Below are positions 10,658-22,293 of a stretch of 64,000 nucleotides of DNA, in pieces. Under the pieces are notes generated by a model, which made no database searches, was not told the origin of the DNA, and saw nothing but the letters and a program-made list of their open reading frames with translations. Position 1 is the first letter of the stretch. Every line of letters starts with the position of its first letter. The stretch comes from Amoebidium appalachense. Its lineage: Eukaryota > Ichthyosporea. The DNA lies in contig CAVNZM010000003.1 in the NCBI GenBank assembly GCA_963693365.1, forward strand, positions 2,852,001-2,916,000, in the 5' to 3' direction. The translations under genes and the position numbers were made by a program.

Positions 10658-11150
10658 GGTAAAAGTGCATGTATTCAAAGTAGTTTCTTTTCATGAAAAA
10701 AATTCTTTCGGGTTGTGCGCCCTCTGCGTTAACGTGCGAACACAAAACTCGTTGTACGGTGTGGGTGCGTAGCAACGCGTTACGTAATCAGGGGGAAAAA
10801 ATGCGGCGCCAGAAAGAAATCGGGGACCACTCAAAATCGCCGATCCCGTATCCCTTAATGGGCCGACTCAGTCTGTCTCAGACTTCACTGATGTGATCCC
10901 CGTACTGGGACGGCTTTTTTATATAGCCCCCAGGTTTCGGATCAAGGCCCAGGATTGGTTCATCCGCGGCCAGCGCGGGTGGCAACATGCCATTCGTGAT
11001 TCTGGTGCGGTCCGAGCCAGCGAGTCAGACTTTCGTCCTATATATGCAAACCTCTTATTGGTCCACTTCGTTTATGTGGTATGCAGCAATAGAATCATAT
11101 ATGGTTCAATTCTTAGGTCAGAGTGAGTCCTATTGGTGCGGACATAATAT

Positions 11151-12000
11151 TTATGTGATATTCATGACAAAGCACGAATCGTGTGCTAGTAGATCACATT
11201 CTTTAGTAAACATGTACAGTTCATGTGTACAGTTGTTTACAACTATAGGTACAGGTTTAGATGATAATGTAAATGTGTGTAAGTTGTTAGCTATATCAGG
11301 TACAAGAACACCACATTTGTCTATGTTAAGGATCATAAGGTTTGCCTTGCACCACTCTGACACTACATCGAACAATCTTTGCAGGCGTCTAGGGGTACGG
11401 GCAAGGAGGGACAGATCATCAGCATAGAGAAGTGCAGGCGGAAAGTTATTAATAGGGTCATCGTTTTCGGCATAAATCTTGACAGCCAAATCATCTATAA
11501 ATAGGTTAAACAAAAAGGGGCTAAGCAATGAACCCTGCAAGAGACCTCTAGTACGAGCAAAACCATATGAAAGATGCCCATTAACCACAGCTCTACCATA
11601 GGTTTGAGACAAGAGTGCTTCTAACAAAACACCAATGCAGTGTGGTACACCCCGTGCAGCAAGCTTTTCCCATAGGAGACCAGGGGAGACAGAATCGTAA
11701 GCAGTTTTCCATCAATAAAGCCAACATATCGTGCACTATAGCTAACTTGCATAGAATCGTGCAGTGCCATTATTTGAACATAACATGAATTGTTTTTACG
11801 AAAAGCGGATTGGCATGGGTGTATGTGAAGAATAGATTGAAACCTAGGGTGATGTGCAAATAACCTAAGTAAGCAAGCTTCAAAGAATCTACGAACAACC
11901 TGGGTTAGTGTGATGGGGCGAAAGGATGATATGGGGCCCTCAGAGTCCTTCTTAACTATGGGGATCACTAAGGTATCTAACCAAGATGACGGGACATGTC
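11151..12000 (-). pseudogene. LINE reverse transcriptase fragment, copy 1
   Basis: This non-LTR reverse transcriptase fragment is read in two frames. The upstream piece (11968-11621) carries SFRPITLTQVVRR and YVGFIDGK. The downstream piece (11627-11151) carries RTRGLLQGSLLSPFLFN and the catalytic ALLYADDLSLLA box. The palm motifs are therefore intact but a frameshift near 11625-11715 separates them. Beyond 11242 the frame runs into the LTR insertion. The copy is not functional. Confidence 0.8.
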
Positions 12001-12186
12001 CACATTTAACACACCAAGAAAAAGAGAGAGCTTAACATGATAGTAAGATCACTGTTTAATAGCACGATTACTTTCCTTTTGTGGGTAGGACTCGGGAACA
12101 AGGATTTTAAGAAACCCAGCAGGGAGTCCATCAGGTCCACAAGACTTACTAGAGCTATAACTAGATATCACAGACCAAAATACCCA

Positions 12187-12764
12187 AACCCAAAGCTAGA
12201 TTTTAAACCCAGATGTCACGCGTGCGGCATGACCGCCGCTTCGCACTGCACGTCTATGTATTAAAAAATAAAAATAAAAGGTATACTATAATAAGGTATC
12301 ACTGAAAAATATACATATACTTATGTTCCCTATTAATTATATATTTTTAAGCCGAAAGTGTACCAGAAATATACTTAAAATCTTAGTCCTTGGCGTTTTC
12401 TTGCTTCTTCTTGTTGTCGCTGAAGCATTTGGGTTTGGGTTTGGGAATCTAGAAGACCCCCCCCCCCCCCCCCCCCCCCCCTCTTCTACTTTCCTATCCC
12501 AAACCCAGATTTTGGACCGTCAAACCCAATTCACCTGCCTTATTTGGAAAAGATGTGCTATCAAAGAGGCGCTTTTCTCATAAGATTCAGGTGCTTGATG
12601 GTGATCTATGGCATATCCGACCACGCGATCATTGGTAGCAGATTGAAGTGCAATATTTCACTATCCAATCGACCGACAATACTAGTATTAAACTTTGAAT
12701 CTAGGAATCTGGGTTTGGGTTTGGGTATTGGGGTGGGGTATAGTCGCCCAGTGACTTCAACGGG
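12187..12764. other. Unassigned spacer between LINE fragments
   Basis: AT-rich sequence with a 25-base C run (12457-12481). Four short patches of TTTGGG or CCCAAA repeats lie in opposite orientations (12181-12190, 12428-12446, 12498-12508, 12711-12726). No reading frame is convincing. Confidence 0.5.
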
Positions 12765-12900
12765 GTTTACGCTGTTTACTCGAGGCAAAGAGAGACCAGT
12801 CTCAAGTATGGGGGGGTTTTGCTCGGAATATCCCCTCAGCGGTATATCATGATCACTGTCGGGTGATGATTATATATCAGGGTTTACTTTCTCTACCAGA
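12765..12900. repeat. Dispersed repeat, copy 2
   Basis: Second copy of the segment at 2275-2443, with about 20 bases of internal deletion. Confidence 0.75.
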
Positions 12901-12911
12901 CACCATAAAGA

Positions 12912-13901
12912 GTTCGACGATTTTCTGAGGGTACTGCGCTGCGCACTTTGTTTCGTACTCGGTTTGTGCCTCCCTTAATCAGCCTGAGTATGTTTGGATC
13001 GTCGTCTGCTGTTTGTCGTATGGAGGAATTGTCTCTTCGTTTTTGTTTTCATTTAGTTAAGATACCTGATGGTCACCCTCATAAGTTATGCTTTCTTTCC
13101 CCCCCCCTCCCTCCATCCCTCTTCCCCCCCGATTCACCAACGCTACTTCTGAATGTCCTCAGCCTACCCTCTTTCAACCTGATTCTCCCTCTCGCTATCT
13201 CACTCCCTCTTTCTTTTCTCTTCCTGTTTTTTCTGCCTTTTCGCGTTATTACCATACACAGTACAAGTTTCTTTCTCGTTCTGATAGAAAAATCAAAGGT
13301 AAAACTCAGTCGGCATGTGTTATGATCCTTAGGCAACACCGTACTGATCATTATCGCTTTTTGGGAGCTTTGGCAGGATATAGTATAATCTCCTGCTGTA
13401 CGTATGGATACCACCCTATAGTAGATAAGTCTGTATGGTGCTCTGATGTTGATATTGCCTGGGAAGTTGTGCAGTGGCGTTGTAATTTTTGTTTTCATCG
13501 CCGCTCGTGGCACTTTTGTACTGAACTTTTTAATCGCAAGCATGTTGATAGGTGTGAGTTTTTATGTCGCGTTTTACCTCTTTCCCTACGGGTGTCTGCT
13601 ACACTGGCTGGCAATGTGACCACTTTAGAATCTTTGTTGAATTCTGTTGGCCGTTACATTGAGTATTTATATGATTTTCACACAGTGTTCAGGTATCTCA
13701 GTATGCACTGGCACTTGTTACTGGATAACTCGTGAAGTTTTTTTATTGTCTAAGTTCTCATTATGCCGTGCATACTTGCATATCTTTCCGTCGAATAAAT
13801 CCAGTTAAAAGAAAAAATAATTTTTTTTTATTGTTTTCTCAGTATGCCGTGCATACTTGCATATCTTTCCGTCAAATAAATCCAGTTAAAAGAAAAAAAA
13901 A
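12912..13901 (+). mobile_element. 5'-truncated LINE tail with 10-bp target duplication
   Basis: The insertion is flanked by ACCATAAAGA (12902-12911 and 13902-13911) and ends in poly-A, as expected for target-primed reverse transcription. Its broken frames match the C-terminus of the copy at about 19560-20600: MEELSLRFCFHLVKIPDGHP resembles MNELGLRFCSHLVRLPSCHP. A C-terminal Cys/His cluster (CNFCFHRRSWHFC, then DRC) is present. Stops and shifts near 12980-13330 make it dead. The frame from about 13330 to 13735 is clean. Confidence 0.8.
13757..13901 (+). repeat. Duplicated LINE 3' tail
   Basis: The 3' end occurs twice (13757-13817 and 13839-13901). Each copy has TATGCCGTGCATACTTGC, an AATAAA signal and an A-rich end. 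The copies are about 82 bp apart and nearly identical. Confidence 0.8.
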
Positions 13902-14148
13902 ACCATAAAGACTAAGAAATTTTTTCTATAATGAATTTATTGATGTGCTCATAGAAGGTGAAAAGGCGAGATAGCAGATATTCCGGGATAAAGAAAAAAC
14001 CGCTCATGAAAAGAAGATATCGGCCAAAAAAAAAAATACATGGTGCTTTAGATAACATCGTAAATCAATTAGTTGGGGTTCCCCGTTTTTTTTTTTTGTT
14101 TTTTTTTTTTCTCGGGCTCCCCTGGGACACTCGGTATCAGCTGGTTGT

Positions 14149-14420
<272 letters not shown>

Positions 14421-14474
14421 TAGAATTTTGTAATGATGTGTTTCTCAAGCCAATCAATACATCTAATAAACAGG

Positions 14475-15435
14475 TCATACGACGTTTCGCGTGTTTAGTA
14501 TAAAATCAAGGATGTTGTAATTTCTAGGTAGGCTATCTTTCTGGGTGTCTGTTGTGAATGTGACGTGTGTGTGTTGCGGTATTATGTGGTCTATCAAACT
14601 ACATTTGGCGATACATGACCGGTTAAACTGGTGTGTGTGTGTGTTGTTTGGACAATATGCAAACGATGCCACCTTATACTTATTACGGATCTCCACTGTA
14701 TAGCACGTGTACAGTAAAAGCGTGGCCGATCAACAATACCATCAGCTAGAGAAAGACCAATTCTACAGGAAGGTAATATGTATTTAGGTGTTACACATTT
14801 GCGAGCGCCATATTTGGCAATATGGTTAAGGCGGTCATTATATATAACTTAACGAGACATAAGGCTTAGTTTTTCAAGGTAGTATGCCCTCATCGGGTCT
14901 GGTGTCGTGTGGTATCTTTTTCCATTTAATATATTGCGTAATTATCTTGTGATTGTGTACATGTCTGATAAAGTGGCAGTCCAAAGTCACACGCACACTT
15001 TTGCGGGGTTTATTTGTATTTGTGCCCGGGGCAAAAGGAGAGAGAGAGGGAAGGAAAGAGGGGAGAGGTGAGGAGGGGACAGGTCGGATAGAGAAGAGAG
15101 GGTGGGAGGGCAAGTACTTCTTTAAGCGGCTTATGTGCTTATTGAATTTCAGCCGCCGCGCGAGATGGGATACCCTAGCAGCTATTGGGACCAGACCATA
15201 TGTCGAGCGAGAGCGTTACAGGCCCAGGTTTACAACAGTTGTTAGATAGAAAGGAGGCAACTTCTGCTTCAAGGAAATTTGCCAAGGGTTTAAGCGCTCT
15301 AGTTCTCTCTTTCTTGATCCAAGCGGCGAGAAGGGGTAAACCATATTCACATGCCGGGAAGACAAAAGTGCGAATAAATGTAAGTCTAATAGAAGGATGG
15401 AGGGGTGTGTCTTTAAAAATATTAGCCGAGATGAA
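14475..15435 (-). pseudogene. LINE C-terminal region, copy 2
   Basis: This corresponds to 2823-3650 of copy 1, with many small indels. It reads in short pieces only. Confidence 0.55.
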
Positions 15436-15437
15436 AG

Positions 15438-16610
15438 TTACCGCTTACGAGCCAGCTCTACCATCTTTTCGACCATATGGGAAAACATAGCACCAACAGA
15501 ATTAACCGGAACACCAAGATATTTGTATTCTGGAACTATAATAGGTACAGGTTTAGATGATAATGTAAATGTGTGTAAGTTGTTAGCTATATCAGGTACA
15601 AGAACACCATATTTGTCTATGTTAAGGATCATAAGGTTTGCCTAAGGCTTGCACAAGGTACAAGAACACCACATTTGTCTACTGTTAAGGATCATAAGGT
15701 TTGCCTTGCACCACTCTGACACTACATCGAACAATCTTTGCAGGCGTCTAGGGGTACGGGCAAGGAGGGGCAGATCATCAGCATAGAGAAGTGCAGGCGA
15801 AAGTTATTAATAAGGTCATCATTTTCGGCATAAATCTTGACAGCCAAATCATCTATAAATAGGTTAAACAAAAAGGGGCTAAGCAATGAACCCTGCAAGA
15901 GACCTCTAGTACGAGCAAAACCATATGAAAGATGCCCATTAACCACAGCTCTACCATAGGTTTGAGACAAGAGTGCTTCTAACAAAACACCAATGCAGTG
16001 TGGTACACCCCGTGCAGCAAGCTTTTCCCATAGGAGACCAGGGGAGACAGAATCGTAAGCAGTTTTCCATCAATAAAGCCAACATATCGTGCACTATAGC
16101 TAACTTGCATAGAATCGTGCAGTGCCATTATTTGAACATAACATGAATTGTTTTTACGAAAAGCGGATTGGCATGGGTGTATGTGAAGAATAGATTGAAA
16201 CCTAGGGTGATGTGCAAATAACCTAAGTACGCAAGCTTCAAAGAATCTACGAACAACCTGGGTTAGTGTGATCGGTCGAAAAGATGATATGGGGCCCTCA
16301 GAGTCCTTCTTAACTATGGGGATCACTAAGGTATCGCGGGTATCTAACCAAGATGACGGGACATGTCCACATTTAACACACCAAGGAAAGAGAGAGTTTA
16401 ACATAATAGTAAGATCAGGTTTAATAGCACGATCACTTTCCTTTTGTGGGTAGGAGGGAAAAAGGATTTTAAGAAACCCGGCACTGCCGGAAGTCCATCA
16501 GGTCCACAAGACTTACTAGAGCTATAACTAGATATCACAGACCACATGGTATCGGGACTGAAAAAGGGGAGGATCGATTCTATGGGGATCATGATGGGTC
16601 TACAGGCCAC
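15438..16610 (-). pseudogene. LINE reverse transcriptase, copy 2
   Basis: Pieces in order: SKSCGPDGLPAVPG (finger motif, 16610-16398), FRPITLTQVVRR and YVGFIDGK (16404-15979), RGLLQGSLLSPFLFN (15985-15722), and ILNIDKYG with YKYLGVPVNS (15632-15438). The YADD box is destroyed: relative to copy 1 a G is missing in the run near 15799 (GGCGAAAG against GGCGGAAAG). About 70 bp is also tandemly duplicated at 15594-15712. The copy is dead. Confidence 0.8.
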
Positions 16611-16694
16611 ACAATAGGTTTTTGAGCGGGGGTCCTATCTTTAAACAGTTCCGAGAAATACTTATCAGAGTCTATGAGGGGGTCTCCACTGGTA

Positions 16695-17147
16695 TCACCA
16701 ATAATACGAGCCTCCAGGGGGGCCAAATCGATTCATACTAGCAAGCCGGCGTAGTCTTTCCTTTTGAGACAGGGGCTCGCCTAGTCTAGCGGGAGTAGTG
16801 TTTGGTAACAAGAGAGCATCGGGATATTTCTTCCTACCACCACCAGCATAATCACCGAGATCTATTAAATCATCAACAATAAAGTTAGTGCATGTATCTA
16901 GTACGAGATGTGAATCTTGTCTGGCTTGTGGAGATTCTAATAGGCGCATATATATAGGGTGTTTCATTGCATAGCATACACATACATCAACTTTACCCCA
17001 CTGTGACTTGAGCTGGGATAGACGGAGGCGAAAGGTGGGAGGAGGGAGGAGGGAGCAGATCAAGGGAGATCTTAGGTAGGGAAAGGATAGGAGAGTGGTC
17101 AGATGACCTAGTGTTGTTTTGTACGGGTCTAAGGGAGCAGAGTGCAC
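16695..17147 (-). pseudogene. LINE endonuclease end and linker
   Basis: In one frame the sequence near 17100 reads SDHSPILSL, the closing SDH motif of AP-like endonucleases. An adjacent frame runs on through the linker (RLRLSQLKSQWGKVD, ending RRLASMNRFG). The domain end is recognisable but frameshifted. Confidence 0.65.
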
Positions 17148-17158
17148 AGAGGTGTCAT

Positions 17159-17859
17159 GTAAAACACGACTAACACATTAAAGAGAGGGCAATCGGAGTT
17201 GTTCACGAGACATTGAAAGATTCAAACAACAACTGATCCTTTTATTGTGCTCTCGGTTCTTTTTGTACTTGCGACTTATCATCTTATCACAACTAAAGAG
17301 GGAGAACCAATCGGTTCTATCAGAAGATAGAAAAACATATTCCAACGTCCGATTCAGTAACTAAAGTATAGAAACTCTTACTTAAATAAATTAAGTAATT
17401 ATACATCTAGTCACTATTAACTCAGTGACACATATATATTTATACTCGTCTCTATAAAGAAACTCATTTAAATACATATATTTCCTAATAGTCGACACTC
17501 TCAAAGTGAAGACACATTGCAATAAACCGAATTCCATATGTATCTATTGTCCAATCACAACACATATATTAATAGACAGGAATGCACAACACGATCTACA
17601 GATGTACTCGCTCGCGACTATTGGCGAGCCATCCTATTGAGAACAAAACTAAGCCATTTTGAAATAAAGGAAAGACAACGAATGTAGCTAGCCAACCACG
17701 CTACCTTTCAGATAAACAGAGCCGGGAGAGCAAACAGAAATAAAATACAACAAGTTCTTATCAGGCAAGAGAGCCAGGTGTGCACAGATCTACAGATATC
17801 TGTGCTCACAGAAACAAGGGAGAGAGAGATACGGGGGGGGGGGGGGGGGGGGGGGGGGG

Positions 17860-17911
<52 letters not shown>

Positions 17912-18000
17912 AGAAAAGGGAAAGAGCACAAAGAAGGAAAGCAGACACGAATACAAAAAAAGCTAAGACACATACATACTTCTGAATCAAGGCTCTTGCT
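17159..18000. mobile_element. 841-bp insertion inside LINE endonuclease, unclassified
   Basis: It is flanked by TGTCAT at 17153-17158 and 18000-18005 (5-6 bp duplication). Removing it restores the LINE frame (VTYDTSVHSAPLDP). It holds no reading frame, a G/GA microsatellite (about 17833-17905) and AT-rich sequence with a polyadenylation-like signal on the minus strand. The size and 5-6 bp duplication would suit a solo LTR, but the ends are not TG...CA. Confidence 0.5.
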
Positions 18001-18600
18001 GTCATACGTGGTGACGTATTCCAACACCTAGAGAGGTTAGGAGGGAGAGAGAGTTTTGACATGGTTGATGGCCAAAAGGCCACTCCCCAGTCGGTGTTGT
18101 GGGCATGGGATATTTGAGGGAACCGCAAAGTGTGACTTTGGACATACCTAAGGCTTGCTAAAAGGGTAGCGCGCTCCGGGGGCTTAGATGGGTACCCGAC
18201 ACTCACTTGCAGTGTGTCTGTGTGGTGGAGTCGCGTGTTAGAATTCACCTAAAATAACAGTGGACATTGGTAACTGTGGCAACTCGTGAGTCAATTCGGC
18301 AACCGACATAGATGGTGGATAATATACAAAAGTAAAAACATTAGAAAGAAACTCTATAGAAACCGAGAATTCCGTTTTTGCTACCGGTTTTGCACTTCAC
18401 TCTCACGTGTGGCGCGGCAAGTACAATAATGCCTCGGTTTTTCGAATAACCGGGGTGTGTGGATGTGTCGACCAATATAGGGTTGAATATGTGGTGGTTT
18501 TTAAACTGTGTTTCGCAAATCACTGTAAAGGTGTGGTTGTTTGTCTGTTGTTGTATGTAGCTGATTTTATCGTCGAGTGTCCCGGGAGGGGAGGCCCTTT
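17790..18600 (-). pseudogene. LINE AP-endonuclease N-terminal remnant
   Basis: DKISYIQQQTNNHTFTVICE (about 18575-18516) and GYSKNRGIIVLAAP match the first half of APE-type LINE endonucleases, where the catalytic Glu sits in such a context. A later VILGEF/NSNTR junction near 18245 resembles the GDFN motif but is frameshifted. The domain is cut by stops and by the insertion at 17159-18000. Confidence 0.6.
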
Positions 18601-18642
18601 TGGGGGCCCAGTGTCCGAGCATTCCAGAAGAAGAAGAATAAA

Positions 18643-19459
18643 TCAGGCATCGGTTTGGTCCGACGCCTGTGGGGTTGGTTCCCACTTGTCGCTTACGGGG
18701 TCGTATGCACTGGCACGACCTTCCGCCAGCGTGAACAGTTCGCAGAATACTATTAGTTCGATTTCCATCTCGCATCGGTGTTTGCGCTTGAGTAGTTTCT
18801 CACCAGAAAACATCAGTTCCTTCGTGTCCGTGTCTATCACGCTCGTAGCATCGGTTTCCAACTTTGCGAGGAACTCTTTTGCCTTGCTGATGTGTACACG
18901 ACAGCGTGTGGCGCACGCATTCTTAGCAGACACTTTACGTTCTTTGTCACTCTGCTTTCTGAATGTTTTTCGGCGCGCATGGGTCGTAGCTTGGGAGGTG
19001 GGTGAAGAAGCTTCCACACCCCTTTGTCGCGTCACGGATGAACGCGCGGTTATAGTCGCCCCGTACTGCCAATTCCAACACGTCGTATCCAATGAAGGAC
19101 AGACAAAGGATGCAAGAGCACCGGAAGCCGAGAGCCTTGAAGATGGACCACATGGCCCTGTGTGGGCGTCTGCCGTGCTTGACTTTGAAATACACCCTCT
19201 CGTATTTGGGTGGGATGTTGATGTTACCGTTTGCTTGGGTGTTCCCCTTAGCCGGCGGTTTGGGAGGGGAGTTGCGGCGGTACACGTTGCCTGCAAGAAT
19301 GCTGGCATATGTTTCCTTGGCAATTTGGCGGAGCTCGGGTGTTTTACGAGAATTCACATATTCTAGGAACTCTGCCGGGAGCTGTGCTTCCGGTCCTGTG
19401 TTGTTTTGTGTTGGGGTGAAAATGTCTTCAACATACTGCATTCCTAAATGATTGCGCAA
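18643..19459 (-). pseudogene. LINE ORF1-like protein, frameshifted
   Basis: The first frame (19459-18947, 170 residues) has YERVYFKVKHGRRPHRAMW and then FIGYDVLELAVRGDY, a pattern I recognise from ORF1/gag-like proteins of algal and fungal non-LTR elements. The second frame (to 18643) is lysine-rich and helical. The two overlap in different frames around 19000, which suggests an indel. It sits just upstream of the endonuclease on the same strand, so it is most simply the ORF1 of this LINE. The assignment rests on position and weak resemblance. Confidence 0.45.
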
Positions 19460-19494
19460 ACAATTCTATCCCCGCATAAGATCCGGAAAAGTTT

Positions 19495-19552
19495 CGCGCA
19501 TTTCTCGTGCGTTCGGGCATTTCTCGTGCGTTGGCGCATTTCTCGTGCGCGT
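19495..19552. repeat. Short tandem repeat
   Basis: Three imperfect copies of about 18 bp, core GCATTTCTCGTGCGTT, lie just upstream of the plus-strand LINE tail. Confidence 0.75.
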
Positions 19553-19559
19553 GGCCGCT

Positions 19560-20600
19560 TACATATCTATCAAGGAATATATTTTTTCTTTTGACTGGAT
19601 TTTCGCAAATATGTCTAATATTCATCCTGCCAATTTGCTCACTCTTTATAAAGTTTTTCTTCGTCCATGTTTCGAATATGGCCTCCCGTTACTCTTGTGT
19701 GCCCCTCCACGGCAACAGCGCGCGGCTCTTCGGGAATTCGATTCCTTTCAACGTGAATTCATCCAGTTTATTTCCCGAACCTCGCGTAGGCATCCTTTGG
19801 CAGCTCCCTTGCTGAGTGTTTTTGGTCTCCCTCCGGCGCGCCAGCGTATGAATGAATTAGGACTTCGCTTTTGTTCTCATTTGGTTAGGCTTCCTTCTTG
19901 TCATCCTTTGTTGCAATTATTTCCTTCTTTAGCACCTGTTCCCTGCATTTCTAATGTTCGTGCGAAATGTCCTATCCCCAATCTCTCTCCCATTCCGAGA
20001 TATCCTTTTAAATACTTATCTCCTTTATTTTTCTCTTCTACTAGTTATCAGCAGTATGTTACTTGGTTTCATACTCAATATCCTTTGCTTCATCGTTGTG
20101 ATAAAGAGTATCATGGTAGGGCTCCTGAGCCTGTGCTTCTTTTTATAGGGAGACTCGTCTATTTTCTTTACAATCGTTGTGTAAATTAGCTACTTATATT
20201 TATCCTTCCTCTCGTAAACCTGCCACACTTACCGATTTTGCAATTCTAACCCCTCCTTGAGATATAGCTTGGAAATGTTTATTTTGGCGCTGTAACCTTT
20301 GTTTCCATAAATGTTTGTGCCACTTTTGTGCAGAACCTTTTTCTCGTAAACAATTAGATAGATGTAAATATTTATCTCAGACTATTCCGTTAGAAATTAG
20401 AAGACTGGCTTATTTAGATAATCCTGAGGTTACGTCTATGGACTATCTGTTGAACCACGGTATGTTTAATGAGTTTTCTAGGTGTATGATTATTTAAGTC
20501 GTTATCTCCTCCGTATCCGAGAGTGAGGGCTTTTGCATTTTCTTCTCCGAGATATCGGTGATATCTCGATGGCTTCTATTTTGCTGAGCATATCAATAAA
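19560..20600 (+). mobile_element. 5'-truncated LINE tail, third copy
   Basis: The frame from about 19560 to 20189 carries LTLYKVFLRPCFEYGLPLL, typical of the region after the LINE reverse transcriptase palm. A stop at 20187 and a shift follow. A further frame (20315-20497) carries a Cys/His cluster ending CHFCAEPFSRKQLDRCKYL. AATAAA near 20595 and a short A run close the element. It is related to but diverged from the tail at 12912-13901. Confidence 0.75.
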
Positions 20601-20677
20601 GTCATTATAAAAAAAGTTCCACGGTGTTTCATGTAGGCCTAGGGGGGCCGAGGGATTTTGGTGGTCGTGGCCCCTCG

Positions 20678-20992
<315 letters not shown>

Positions 20993-20995
<3 letters not shown>

Positions 20996-21293
20996 TTTCC
21001 GGCGGTTCCCCGGCCCGGGACCCGTGTGTATGTTACATTTATGTACCTTGATCATGAGGGCCGGTAGCTCCAGATAGTATATAGGCGGGCAACAACATAA
21101 AAGACTGTCGGCAACCAGTATAGTTTACGTCAACGGTATTGATTACCTTAACGGTATTGATTACCTTTTGAGGAACCTATAATTTCTATATTACACCGGT
21201 ACATACTATTGTTTAGTGGGGGTTACACCGGTATGCCATGAAAACAGTGTTTATGAGCCACCACTGTGACCCAACCCCAGCCCCCTCCGAGGC

Positions 21294-21336
<43 letters not shown>

Positions 21337-21768
21337 ACAGGTAGTATGGAGCCCCAATAATTTCCTGACCAATCCTTCGGAATCCACCCCCTTCTCCCGC
21401 CACTTGCCCATCCAGAGTGCCGCTTAACCAGTCCCCCGGCCATCGACTCTGACCGGTCGAGAAGGGCAGTACGGCAGCCATGAAATGGGATGGGTCTCTT
21501 GTGGGCCATTAGACTTTTGGCTCCATGCACAGGTGTTTGCATGTGCAGGGCAGCATGCAGCAGACATGGCCTAGTAGAGATTGGCTACTGCACCATCTTG
21601 TGCCTAATCCCAATGATATGGTTATACCGAATTTGCTTTCTATTTGCTGGCCACACAGGTCTATTGTTGATGTGGTGGTAGCCATATTTGAGAGTGGCAA
21701 ATGGGTGGTGGAGAAGAAGAGGATAACAACCATGGGGTGTCTCGTCCAGTGTGCGTGCGCTCACGTAT

Positions 21769-21837
<69 letters not shown>

Positions 21838-22293
21838 TTGTGTGCATGTGTTTTTTTTGTAGGAAGGGGAAAGGGGGGAGGGCTTTGTACAATGGGTGGT
21901 GGGATTGGGGGGAGGGGGGGTTGGAGCCACAAAGGGTTCGTTCACAGGATGGCCCCTGAGTTATTCCAAGGCTGTTTTCAAACAAGGCTTTATTATGCCG
22001 CGGCCAAGATTAATTTATTCACTGCTGCATTTAGTGTTGCTTTGCCATACCCATACGGGCAAAGGCCTGTGTTCCTCTCTACTATCTATGTACAGTATAA
22101 AACGATGGTATATTAGAGCATGTGTGTGCCTAAGAACTCTATGCCTACAGTACCTATTGCACGGCATGGCAAAGCACGTGCACATGTGTCCTAGAATATC
22201 TATGTGCTCTCTCGTCACAGGCTGCCCAGCAGCGGCAAGGTTTCAAACCAGGGCGCTCATTGGGCTGGGCTGCCACTACCACTCCTCTCTACA
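20993..22293. other. Intergenic, no gene seen
   Basis: It contains a 42-base C run (21295-21336), a (GT)n array (about 21771-21835) and a doubled ACGGTATTGATTACCTT near 21130-21170. A frame at 21525-21760 has no recognisable domain. This lies downstream of the lectin/CBM20 gene. Confidence 0.5.

Larger units (their letters stand above)
6978..10857. mobile_element. TIR DNA transposon encoding XPG-like nuclease and SWIM protein
   Basis: The 3880-bp element has perfect 17-bp terminal inverted repeats, TAAGGGATACGGGATCG, at 6978-6994 and 10841-10857. A second matching block, TTTCTGGCGCCGC, lies inside both ends. Against the uninterrupted left LTR, the insertion duplicated AT (6976-6977 and 10858-10859). 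Reading it as TTAAGGG...CCCTTAA with no duplication fits equally well. It carries three genes: a short THAP-like frame (+) and an XPG nuclease followed by a SWIM protein (both -). No DDE transposase is visible. Academ-type transposons are known to include XPG-encoding members, but their usual 3-4 bp duplications and large transposase are not seen here. Family assignment is open. Confidence 0.85.
3746..11241 (-). mobile_element. Non-coding (LARD-like) LTR retrotransposon
   Basis: It has a 5-bp target duplication, ACTAT, at 3741-3745 and 11242-11246. LTR ends are TGTAAACAGTTGG ... TTGTTTACA. The left LTR is 3746-4229. The right LTR is 6876-6977 plus 10858-11241, split by a TIR transposon. On the minus strand a purine tract AAGGGGGGGAG (4240-4230) abuts the 3' LTR. 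A primer-binding-like TGGCGACCGCGGCAGGAC (6874-6857) follows the 5' LTR by two bases. The internal 2.6 kb shows no gag or pol reading frame, so the element would need enzymes in trans. Confidence 0.85.
6876..11241 (-). repeat. LTR (5' LTR in element orientation), interrupted
   Basis: The LTR reads 6876-6977, then continues at 10858-11241 after a 3880-bp TIR element. Comparison with the intact left LTR gives the exact insertion site, between ...TTACTAT and GGGCCGAC. Confidence 0.85.
2446..12186 (-). mobile_element. 5'-truncated LINE, copy 1, split by an LTR element
   Basis: LINE sequence occupies 11242-12186 (reverse transcriptase part) and 2446-3745 (C-terminal part and 3' end). It is interrupted by the LTR element at 3746-11241. 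Across the interruption it matches the second copy at 14062-16540 nearly base for base. The 5' truncation falls near 12186, where similarity to the second copy stops. The 3' end on the minus strand is A-rich with a simple repeat. Target-site duplications of the LINE itself were not identified. Confidence 0.75.

Noticed and set aside
6978-10857. piggyBac or Kolobok assignment from TTAA at both ends
   Set aside because: The sister LTR has no TTAA at the target site, so TTAA is part of the element ends and not a duplicated target.
12181-12730. TTTGGG/CCCAAA clusters as interstitial telomere repeats
   Set aside because: Only two or three units in each place, in opposing orientations; too short to call.
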